Origin: Chitinophagaceae bacterium
GTDB taxonomy: Bacteria > Bacteroidota > Bacteroidia > Chitinophagales > UBA10324
Reading direction: 5' to 3'
Assembly (NCBI GenBank): GCA_023251195.1
Contig: JAHEZG010000044.1
Coordinates: forward strand, 4,976-16,655
DNA length: 11,680 nt
Under the pieces are notes generated by a model, which made no database searches, had not been told where the DNA came from, and was given only the letters and a program-made list of their open reading frames with translations. The position numbers and the translations under genes are program-made. Of the stretch, positions 6,267-11,680 are shown piece by piece. How positions within the stretch are numbered: position 1 is the stretch's first letter; each line of letters starts with the position of its first letter.

Positions 6267-6340
6267 AGCCGATGGAGGGATTCGAACCCCCGACCCACTG
6301 ATTACAAATCAGTAGCTCTGGCCAACTGAGCTACATCGGC
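6267..6340 (-). tRNA. trnT: tRNA-Thr (anticodon TGT)
   Basis: A 74-nt cloverleaf: acceptor GCCGATG/CATCGGC, D arm GCTC-AGTTGGCCA-GAGC, anticodon stem CTGAT/ATCAG with loop TTGTA centred on TGT, T loop TTCGAAT, discriminator T. CCA is not encoded. It is the first tRNA of the cluster in transcription order. Confidence 0.96.
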
Positions 6341-6379
6341 TTTTCCCAATGAAATCTGAGATTAAAAAATGAAAAAGAA

Positions 6380-6422
6380 CACACCAATTCTCATCCCTGA
6401 TTTAAAAAGGTGTGCAAATATA
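6380..6422 (-). promoter_or_regulatory. Candidate promoter -7 element and hairpin before the tRNA cluster
   Basis: In the 118-bp spacer between hpf and tRNA-Thr(TGT), the minus strand carries TATATTTG (6422-6415), a match to TAnnTTTG, with only TTT where TTG is expected 19 bp upstream. Directly after it CACACC (6414-6409) and GGTGTG (6385-6380) can pair around a 23-nt loop, followed by TTCTTTTTCATTTTTT. The hairpin could end the rpsU-xerC-hpf transcript, while the -7 element could start the tRNA/tuf transcript. Both readings are tentative. Confidence 0.35.
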
Positions 6423-6458
6423 ATATTCCACTCTACATATAAAAGTGCAATGGAAAAT

Positions 6459-6758
6459 TTATTCGTGGGTTTCTTTTTCCTTGTGTCGTTTTATCTGACG
6501 AAGTATGTTTTCAAATGCAGAATCAACAGATTCTTCAAAGGCTTTACTAGTCTCTTCCGAAAACAAAATCTTCCCCGGAATACTGACTTTTATCTCTGCA
6601 ACCTTATCACTAACCTGACCATTGCCTTCCAGTTTCAGGTAAACTTCTGCTCCGATTATTTTGTCGAAAAAATTTTCCATCCTGCTCAATTTTGTATTGA
6701 TGAATTCCAACAATTTTGAATCAGCATCGAAATGGATTGAATGAATTTTGATGTTCAT
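6459..6758 (-). CDS. hpf: Short ribosome hibernation-promoting factor (HPF/RaiA family)
   Basis: Proteins of this family bind the 30S decoding groove in slow growth, blocking mRNA and tRNA binding and stabilising inactive ribosomes. The 99 residues begin with the typical first strand MNIKIHSIHFDADSKLLEFI, followed by KLSRMENFFDKIIGAEVYLKL, the central VAEIKVSIPGKILFSEETSKAFEESVD section and a basic tail (ILRQIKRHKEK). This is the short, single-domain form without the C-terminal dimerisation domain of long HPF. It follows the recombinase by 34 bp on the same strand, probably in the rpsU-xerC-hpf operon. No SD sequence is seen before the start. Confidence 0.93.
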   Translation of the reverse strand: MNIKIHSIHFDADSKLLEFINTKLSRMENFFDKIIGAEVYLKLEGNGQVSDKVAEIKVSIPGKILFSEETSKAFEESVDSAFENILRQIKRHKEKETHE

Positions 6759-6792
6759 ATTATTAGGTTGTTTTATTTTATGAAAAAAAATA

Positions 6793-7674
6793 TCAGGCTT
6801 TAGGATGTGCCTGCTTGTAAATGTTTTTTAATTTATCAATTGTATTGTGAGTGTAAACCTGAGTAGCGGAAAGATTTGCATGGCCAAGTATTTCTTTAAT
6901 TGCATTAATATCAGCTCCGTGATTTAACATGTGGGTGGCGAAACTATGCCGCAATACATGCGGACTCTTTTTTTCGACAGTTGTAAGTTCTTGCAGTTGC
7001 TGGTTAATAATCCTATAAACCAAACGGTGATAAATATTTTCTCCTTTATCGGTCAACAATAACATTTCAGTTTCAGTATTGAAATTCCTTTTCCTCATCT
7101 TCAAATATTCCTTCAGCAATTCATTTAATTCTCTTCCAAACGGAATAAGTCTTTCTTTGTTTCCCTTACCTAAAACTTTTATTGATTGATTGTAAAAATC
7201 AATATCAGAAATTTTCAGATTCACCAATTCATTGAGTCGCATTCCGGTTGAATAGAATAAAATCAAAATTGTTTTGTTTCTGATTCCTTCATAATCATCA
7301 GCATACTCAAAAGACGAAATGAAATCCTGAATATTCTTTTCTTCAACAAACACCGGAAGTCGTTTAGAAATTTTTGGCGACTGCACCTTTTTCATCGGGT
7401 CCTTTTCCAATGAACCTGTTTTCATCAGAAATTTAAAAAAAGATTTTAAAGTCGATATTTTCCGGTTGATACTTCGCGCATCAATCTTTGCTTCCATTAA
7501 CGAAACAAGCCAGCTGCGGATTTGTGTATGCCGCACCTGGCTTGCAAGATTTTGTTCGTAAATTTTATTCAGGTAATCCGAAAATTGCTGCAAATCATTT
7601 TCGTATGCAACAATTGTATGATTGGAATATCTTTTTTCGAATTTTAAATAACTGAGGAAATTGTTATAATCCAT
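6793..7674 (-). CDS. xerC: Tyrosine recombinase of the XerC/XerD type
   Basis: Site-specific recombinase that resolves chromosome dimers at dif with FtsK. The 293 residues have the N-terminal SAM-like core-binding domain (about 1-90, with KRYSNHTIVAYENDLQQF and SINRKISTLKSFFKFL) and the C-terminal catalytic domain (about 105-293). All active-site residues are visible: Arg146 in TGMRLNEL, Lys170 in LGKGNKER, His239 and Arg242 in HVLRHSFATHML, His265 in LGHANL and the nucleophile Tyr274 in TQVYTH. Length and motifs are those of the housekeeping Xer enzymes rather than of phage integrases, and its place between rpsU and hpf is a common Bacteroidota arrangement. I cannot separate XerC from XerD from sequence alone; xerC is the symbol usually given at this locus. 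A TAAATTTG -7-like box at 7694-7701 could give extra local transcription. Confidence 0.92.
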   Translation of the reverse strand: MDYNNFLSYLKFEKRYSNHTIVAYENDLQQFSDYLNKIYEQNLASQVRHTQIRSWLVSLMEAKIDARSINRKISTLKSFFKFLMKTGSLEKDPMKKVQSPKISKRLPVFVEEKNIQDFISSFEYADDYEGIRNKTILILFYSTGMRLNELVNLKISDIDFYNQSIKVLGKGNKERLIPFGRELNELLKEYLKMRKRNFNTETEMLLLTDKGENIYHRLVYRIINQQLQELTTVEKKSPHVLRHSFATHMLNHGADINAIKEILGHANLSATQVYTHNTIDKLKNIYKQAHPKA

Positions 7675-7746
7675 TCTTCACTTTTGCCTAAATCAAATTT
7701 ACCAATTCAATTTATAAAACTGAAACTGTTTTTAATAACGGCAATA

Positions 7747-7774
7747 CTTTCTGACTATTATATAAAACAGAAAG
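7747..7774 (-). other. Stem-loop in the rpsU-xerC spacer
   Basis: CTTTCTG and CAGAAAG pair over 7 bp across a 14-nt AT loop, 13 bp after the rpsU stop. No T run follows on the minus strand, so it is not a classical terminator; it could slow transcription or protect the rpsU mRNA 3' end, giving rpsU more product than xerC and hpf. Confidence 0.35.
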
Positions 7775-7787
7775 ATGTTAAAGAATT

Positions 7788-7985
7788 TTATCCGCCTTCA
7801 GCCTCGCGAATCATTTTATCGCGATAGACGGCTTTTTTTACCTGTGTGCGTGCGGCAACAGATTTTTTTGTAAAGGCCTGACGACTTCTCAATTCCTTGA
7901 TAGTCTGGGTCTTTTCAAATTTCTTCTTATACTTTTTTAAAGCTTTGTCTAATGAATCGCTTTCGCGTGTGTCGATGATTAACAT
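7788..7985 (-). CDS. rpsU: 30S ribosomal protein S21 (bS21)
   Basis: A small basic protein of the 30S platform near the 3' end of 16S rRNA. The 65 residues show the family pattern: MLIIDTRESDSLDKALKKYKKKFEKT-like N terminus, the KELRSRQAFTKKSVAARTQVKKA helix and a basic end, here with a short acidic/glycine tail (REAEGG). In Bacteroidota, bS21 with bS18 and bS6 sequesters the anti-Shine-Dalgarno sequence of 16S rRNA, and rpsU is known as an exceptional gene with a strong SD whose translation rises when ribosomes lack bS21. That fits the perfect AAAGGAGGT found here 7 nt before the ATG. It heads the rpsU-xerC-hpf run and has its own consensus promoter. Confidence 0.95.
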   Translation of the reverse strand: MLIIDTRESDSLDKALKKYKKKFEKTQTIKELRSRQAFTKKSVAARTQVKKAVYRDKMIREAEGG

Positions 7986-7992
7986 TTATTTT

Positions 7993-8001
7993 ACCTCCTT
8001 T
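7993..8001 (-). promoter_or_regulatory. Perfect Shine-Dalgarno sequence of rpsU
   Basis: Minus-strand AAAGGAGGT lies 7 nt before the rpsU ATG. It is the only full anti-SD match I see before a start codon in this window; tuf, secE, nusG, rplK, hpf and xerC have none. This supports the chosen start and a bS21-sensing autoregulation as known for the phylum. Confidence 0.9.
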
Positions 8002-8009
8002 AAGGGCGA

Positions 8010-8039
8010 CAAAAATAATTGTTCAGGCCTGTAAAACAA
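8010..8039 (-). promoter_or_regulatory. Consensus Bacteroidota promoter of rpsU
   Basis: On the minus strand TTG (8039-8037), exactly 19 bp, then TATTTTTG (8017-8010): a full match to TTG-N19-TAnnTTTG. Transcription would begin near 8003, placing the SD almost at the mRNA 5' end and giving a leader of about 15-20 nt. The spacer between the two boxes is largely filled by an imperfect palindrome (see the separate entry). Confidence 0.8.
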
Positions 8040-8040
8040 T
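8018..8040. promoter_or_regulatory. Palindrome inside the rpsU promoter, possible operator or terminator
   Basis: On the plus strand ATTGTT (8018-8023), the self-complementary CAGGCCTG (8024-8031), TAA, then AACAAT (8035-8040). The outer arm covers the TTG -33 box and the other arm touches the -7 box, so a bound dimer would block polymerase. As RNA from the upstream glycosyltransferase it also forms a hairpin followed by TATTTTTG, so it may end that operon. Which function holds is not decided by sequence. Confidence 0.45.
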
Positions 8041-8063
8041 AGGCTATCAATTTATTATATTTT

Positions 8064-9188
8064 TTACTTTAATAAGCCAAAAATTGATTCAATCATCGAC
8101 TGCCAACTGAATCTTTTTTTTTCTTGCAAAACGCCTGTTTTTAATGCGGCTAAATTTTCAGATAGAAATGATTTTGCTATTGCATTAGCAATACAAATTG
8201 AAGTTGGTGGAACAACATATCCCGCTTTTCCATCCGGAACAATTTCAGCCAAGCCACCAACTTCAGTTACTATCATTGGAACATTGAACTGATAAGCAAC
8301 CTGAGTAACTCCACTTTGTGTAGCGTGACGATATGGTTGAACTACCAAATCAGCAGCGGAGAAAAAATATTTCACTCTTTCATTAGGAATAAAATCTTTT
8401 AATAGTATAACTCTTTCACGAAGATTTAATTTATCAATTTGTTCGAGGTAAGGTTTTTCATCTTCATAAAATTCACCTGCAACTAATAATTTTATCGGAA
8501 GCGCCTTTATTTTTTCATCAGCCATGGCATCCAATAAAATATCGAGGCCTTTGTACTTGCGGATGAACCCAAAGAATAACAGGTAACGAAAATCTGAAGA
8601 AAGATTTAATTCTTTCAGTGCTTCTTCTCTTGTTACCGCTTCACCGAAATTATCATACAGCGGATGTGGTTGAAGAATAGAAGGCTTTCTTTTATCGAAC
8701 TGTTTAAGGTCTTCTTTCACATTGGCAGACATGGAAACAAATCCATCAACCGGTTTAACAAAATATTTTGTGAATACATTATCCCCGATTCTTTTTTCGT
8801 GCGGAATAATATTATCGAGAATGGAAACAACTTTTGTGTGCTTATTCCTTTTCGCTCGGCGAAGAATTGTTCCGAAACATGGCCCCATAAACGGCAACCA
8901 GTATTTTACAATAATTAAATCCGGTTTCAGGGTTTTTATTTCATTTCCTATTTTTATCCAATTGAAAGGATTGATGGAATTGATTCTTGCTTTTATATCT
9001 AAATTTTTTGGTGCTGCCTCGGTACTGAATTGTGATTTCCCCGGAAATAAAAAGGAAGGATACTGCAAAGAGAAACTGTAAACTGTTACCCTATGACCTT
9101 CTTCTTGTAAAGCTTTTGCCAATCGCTCGTTATAAGTTGCTAATCCGCCACGCAAAGGATGTGCGGAACCGAGAATAATTATTTTCAT
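8064..9188 (-). CDS. Glycosyltransferase family 4 (GT-B fold)
   Basis: Likely transfers a sugar from a nucleotide-sugar donor to a cell-envelope glycan or lipid precursor at the cytoplasmic face; donor and acceptor cannot be read from the sequence. The 374 residues show the GT-B layout: an N-terminal acceptor domain starting MKIIILGSAHPLRGGLATYN with the Gly-rich loop at 14-15, and a C-terminal donor domain from about 200 with LLFFGFIRKYKGLDILLDA (203-221), LLVAGEF (234-240), the ADLVVQPYRHATQSGVTQVAY stretch (279-299) and TEVGGLAEIVPDGKAG (308-323), the last corresponding to the donor-binding region of GT4 enzymes. There is no signal peptide or clear membrane span. It starts 12 bp after the family 2 glycosyltransferase stop, so the two are co-transcribed and probably work in one glycan pathway. 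Confidence 0.88.
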   Translation of the reverse strand: MKIIILGSAHPLRGGLATYNERLAKALQEEGHRVTVYSFSLQYPSFLFPGKSQFSTEAAPKNLDIKARINSINPFNWIKIGNEIKTLKPDLIIVKYWLPFMGPCFGTILRRAKRNKHTKVVSILDNIIPHEKRIGDNVFTKYFVKPVDGFVSMSANVKEDLKQFDKRKPSILQPHPLYDNFGEAVTREEALKELNLSSDFRYLLFFGFIRKYKGLDILLDAMADEKIKALPIKLLVAGEFYEDEKPYLEQIDKLNLRERVILLKDFIPNERVKYFFSAADLVVQPYRHATQSGVTQVAYQFNVPMIVTEVGGLAEIVPDGKAGYVVPPTSICIANAIAKSFLSENLAALKTGVLQEKKRFSWQSMIESIFGLLK

Positions 9189-9200
9189 TGCTGTAAAAAC

Positions 9201-10142
9201 TTATTGAAGATTCAATTGCTTCTCCACTAAATAATGATTTCTATCGTGTGAACTACGCGAAATTAATTCGGCAAGAAATCCAGCTACAAAAAGCTGCACT
9301 CCTATTATCATGGACACTAATGCGAGATAAAAAATCGGCCGTTCGGTCATGTGAAATTCCAACATAAAGAATTTCGCATAGGTGAGATAACCGGTTACAA
9401 TGAATCCGAATAAAAATGAAAGTGAACCCAGCATCCCAAACAGGTGCATAGGTTTTTTTCCGAATCGTGTTACGAAACTGATGGTGAGCAAATCGAGGAA
9501 CCCATTGATGAATCGTTCCCATCCGAATTTGGTTGTTCCGTATTTGCGCTCGCGGTGCACCACTTCTTTCTCTGTGATTTTTGTAAAGCCCGCCCATCGT
9601 GCAATCACCGGAATGTAACGGTGCATTTCGCCATACACTTCTATCGCTTTCACCACATCTTTACGGTAAGCTTTGAGTCCGCAATTGAAATCGTGAATTT
9701 TTATTCCGCTCATGCGGCGTGTAACACCATTAAATAATTTTGAAGGAATTGTTTTCGAAATCGGGTCGTGTCGTTTTTTCTTCCATCCGCTCACCACATC
9801 ATATCCTTCTTCCACAATCATTTTATAAAGCGCCGGAATTTCGTCGGGGCTATCCTGCAAATCGGCATCCATGGTAATAATCACATCGCCTTCTGCTTTA
9901 ATAAATCCTTCGTTGAGGGCGGCGCTCTTTCCGTAATTCCTTCTGAACTTTATGGCTTTGATATTCGGCTTACTGCTACACTGCGACTGCACAAATTTCC
10001 ACGAATCATCCTTGCTTCCATCATCAACCAGAATCACTTCATAAGTAAAATGATTTTCGTTCATCACCTTTTCAATCCACTGAATTAATTCAGGCAGCGA
10101 TTCGGCTTCGTTTAAAAATGGAATGACAATGGAAAGCTGCAT
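9201..10142 (-). CDS. Family 2 glycosyltransferase, DPM1/GtrB-like, with two C-terminal membrane spans
   Basis: Proteins of this group move a sugar from a nucleotide donor to undecaprenyl (or dolichyl) phosphate, making the lipid-linked sugar used on the outer face of the membrane. The 313 residues have the GT-A domain first: SIVIPFLNEAESL (4-16), VDDGSKDDS (39-47), the metal-binding MDADLQD (91-97), and the GtrB/DPM1 marks HDFNCGLKAYRKDVV (150-164) and HRERKYGTTKFGWERF (196-211). Two hydrophobic segments at about 233-256 and 268-292 anchor it in the inner membrane. It is followed by the GT4 gene after 12 bp and preceded by the DUF4199 gene with a 60-bp gap. Confidence 0.9.
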   Translation of the reverse strand: MQLSIVIPFLNEAESLPELIQWIEKVMNENHFTYEVILVDDGSKDDSWKFVQSQCSSKPNIKAIKFRRNYGKSAALNEGFIKAEGDVIITMDADLQDSPDEIPALYKMIVEEGYDVVSGWKKKRHDPISKTIPSKLFNGVTRRMSGIKIHDFNCGLKAYRKDVVKAIEVYGEMHRYIPVIARWAGFTKITEKEVVHRERKYGTTKFGWERFINGFLDLLTISFVTRFGKKPMHLFGMLGSLSFLFGFIVTGYLTYAKFFMLEFHMTERPIFYLALVSMIIGVQLFVAGFLAELISRSSHDRNHYLVEKQLNLQ

Positions 10143-10202
10143 TGCTAGTTAAAATTCAAGTTTATGATTAAGTGAATATTTAAAATTTGAAAACGAGAAA
10201 AT

Positions 10203-10757
10203 TTATTCCGGCGCTTGTAACTCATTATTCTCCCTTTTCATTATTGCGGCTGAAATCAATGAGAAAATTGCACCCATAAAAATGCTGCCAATTACAACCC
10301 AAGCAACCATCCAACCTGGTGTCATAAATTCTCTTGTGTAATTCATTGCTATTTCAATTTGTTCTTCACTTTGACCACTATTAAGCATTTCATTTTCAAT
10401 TTGTGTTAATATTTGGTCGGTTAACTCAGGTGCTATGAAAGAAAAGAAAATGTAAGTATAGATTGCTGTAATAATTCCAACTAAAAACAAAGTCAGAAAT
10501 CCAAATTTAAATGCAGTCCCGAAGTTTACATATCCACCGCATTTTTCATCGCGGTAAACCTTGGTGGCAAAAATTACTCCTACAAACATCAAAATATAAT
10601 TTATCCAACCGATTGCCTTGTTTGTGCTCATACCAGCCATATAAACTATTATGGAAATGGTCACTAATGCGAATGAAATTATCAATCCCCATTTGACTAT
10701 GAGACTTAACATTTCGGGTTTATTGCCTTTATTAATGTCAATTGATTCGTTATTCAT
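10203..10757 (-). CDS. DUF4199 family membrane protein
   Basis: The function of this Bacteroidota family is unknown. The 184 residues carry four predicted membrane spans at about 17-41, 49-66, 84-108 and 148-172. The stretch GGYVNFGTAFKFGF (74-87), between spans 2 and 3, is the part by which I assign DUF4199, and an acidic helix lies between spans 3 and 4 (about 110-140). The ATG overlaps the stop of the dihydroorotase-family gene by 4 bp (ATGA), which implies translational coupling. The family often sits between a dihydroorotase and a GtrB-like glycosyltransferase in this phylum, as far as I recall, which hints at a conserved but undefined link. Confidence 0.8.
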   Translation of the reverse strand: MNNESIDINKGNKPEMLSLIVKWGLIISFALVTISIIVYMAGMSTNKAIGWINYILMFVGVIFATKVYRDEKCGGYVNFGTAFKFGFLTLFLVGIITAIYTYIFFSFIAPELTDQILTQIENEMLNSGQSEEQIEIAMNYTREFMTPGWMVAWVVIGSIFMGAIFSLISAAIMKRENNELQAPE

Positions 10758-11680
10758 AGTTGTGTGAATTGATTGTGATTGAAAATAGCTACTGCCTTTC
10801 CTTTTAATTTTTTATTGAGTAATGGTGAGTTACTTGATTTCGATTTATTTTTTTGAGCAGAAAAAATCCATTCTTCAGTCGAACTGAAAATGGTAAAATT
10901 TCCTTCCGCCCCTTCAGCAATTGTTGGAATGGTTAAGCCAAGAATTTTTCGTGGATTGATAGAAATTTTTTCAATGATTGTTTCTAACGAATTGTTTTTT
11001 CCGATTGAAGAATTCGTCAAAGCAAATGAAGTTTGCAAATTAATTGCACCAAAATCTGCATACTCAAATTCGACATCTTTCAATTCAATGTTTTGTGGCT
11101 GATGTGCAGAAACTATCACATCAATGGTTCCGTCTTTCAATCCGGCTTTCAACGCTGTTACATCTTCCTTAGTGCGAAGCGGAGGATTTAATTTGAAATT
11201 AGTATGGAACTCTGCCAATTCTTTATCATCGAAAAACAAATGCATGGAAGAAACACCGCAAGTCACCTTCACTCCTTTCTTTTTTGCAGCACGAATTAAA
11301 TCAACTGAACGCGCAGTAGAAATTAAACTAAAGTGAACGCGACTCTGCGTGTATTCGGCTAAATAAATATCGCGCACCACCATTAATTCCTCTGCGAGCG
11401 ATGGCATTCCTTTCAGACCGAGATTCGTGCTGATCACACCTTCGTTCATGCTTCCTTCGTGCGACACATTTACATCATCAGGATGAGAAAACACTACACC
11501 ATCAAACAACTTCACATATTGCAATGCGCGCATCATTACACCCGAATCTGTTACAGGATTGCTTGCATCTGAATAAGCAACGGCGCCTGCGTGGTGCATA
11601 TCGTAAATCTCAGCGAGCTCTTTTCCTTCACTCTTTCTTGTAATAGCACCAAGAGCATGCACATCTACAATTTTTCCTTT
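10754..11680 (-). CDS. Dihydroorotase-family protein, probably non-catalytic (5' partial)
   Basis: The frame is open through the right edge (codons before the GTG at 11662 read KGKIVD), so about 308 C-terminal residues of an estimated 420 are present. The fold assignment is clear: VDVHALGAITRKSEGKELAEI, HHAGAVAYSDASNPVTDSG, GSMNEGVISTNLGLKGMPSLAEELMV, NFKLNPPLRTKEDVTAL and GLKDGTIDVIV all align with type I dihydroorotase (PyrC), the zinc amidohydrolase of pyrimidine synthesis. But several active-site positions differ. The usual HICHVST is HFSLIST here (second His lost, about 11335-11324), and the usual TDHAPH is SAHQPQ (metal Asp replaced by Ala, about 11110-11093). The His of the HAED-like motif is kept (SHPDD). 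It may be an inactive PyrC-like partner, as known with some aspartate transcarbamoylases, or an enzyme with another task. It is the first visible gene of the DUF4199/glycosyltransferase operon. Confidence 0.85.
   Translation of the reverse strand, partial: KGKIVDVHALGAITRKSEGKELAEIYDMHHAGAVAYSDASNPVTDSGVMMRALQYVKLFDGVVFSHPDDVNVSHEGSMNEGVISTNLGLKGMPSLAEELMVVRDIYLAEYTQSRVHFSLISTARSVDLIRAAKKKGVKVTCGVSSMHLFFDDKELAEFHTNFKLNPPLRTKEDVTALKAGLKDGTIDVIVSAHQPQNIELKDVEFEYADFGAINLQTSFALTNSSIGKNNSLETIIEKISINPRKILGLTIPTIAEGAEGNFTIFSSTEEWIFSAQKNKSKSSNSPLLNKKLKGKAVAIFNHNQFTQL

Noticed and set aside
6369..6719. Plus-strand open frame opposite hpf
   Set aside because: It is the complement of a clear HPF gene, has no recognisable domain and no promoter.
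6793..7674. Recombinase as a sign of a phage or integrative element
   Set aside because: It has the size and motifs of housekeeping Xer proteins and sits in the common rpsU-xer-hpf order; no attachment-site repeats or phage genes are near, despite the adjacent tRNA genes.
7747..7774. Hairpin after rpsU as an intrinsic terminator
   Set aside because: No T run follows on the minus strand and xerC and hpf lie downstream in the same direction; kept only as a stem-loop.
9253..10088. Open frames overlapping the family 2 glycosyltransferase in other frames
   Set aside because: The glycosyltransferase frame contains all family motifs; the others show no conserved features.

Overview
The window is chromosomal DNA from a member of the Bacteroidota (Bacteroidetes). 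The evidence for this is: a cell-surface protein with tandem SprB-type repeats and a type IX secretion C-terminal sorting domain; promoters of the Bacteroidota form TTG-N19-TAnnTTTG; almost no Shine-Dalgarno (SD) sequences except a perfect one in front of rpsU; tRNA genes without encoded CCA; and the gene order rpsU-xerC-hpf-tRNAs-tuf-trnW-secE-nusG-rplK. I cannot place it below phylum with confidence.

Layout. Positions 2-2869 (+) hold the 3' part of a large secreted/adhesin-like gene cut by the left edge. A perfect 46-bp palindrome at 2879-2924 follows and can end transcription from both sides. Everything to the right is on the minus strand, so in transcription order one reads from the right edge leftwards: a dihydroorotase-family gene (cut by the right edge), a DUF4199 membrane protein, a GtrB/DPM1-like family 2 glycosyltransferase and a family 4 glycosyltransferase form one tightly packed operon. 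Next come a promoter and rpsU (bS21), a XerC/D-type recombinase and a short hibernation factor (Hpf). A tRNA cluster follows: Thr(TGT), Tyr(GTA), Gly(TCC), Thr(GGT) and a fifth, aberrant tRNA-like element, then tuf (EF-Tu). After a hairpin and a candidate promoter come tRNA-Trp, secE, nusG, a structured leader and rplK (uL11).

Most of the right-hand block is translation machinery: EF-Tu, its tRNA substrates, the ribosomal proteins uL11 and bS21, the hibernation factor, the Sec channel subunit SecE and the elongation factor NusG. The points most worth a second look are: (1) the tRNA-like element directly upstream of tuf, whose anticodon arm folds best as a 7-bp stem capped by a GAAA tetraloop; (2) the perfect SD of rpsU, plus a palindrome filling the spacer of its promoter; (3) the absence of rplA-rplJ-rplL-rpoBC after rplK, where a terminator-like palindrome and a convergent surface-protein gene lie instead; (4) a foldable leader between nusG and rplK; (5) loss of catalytic metal ligands in the dihydroorotase-like protein. 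I found no CRISPR array, insertion sequence or prophage. I see no clear new multi-gene system; the novel candidates here are RNA-level and regulatory.
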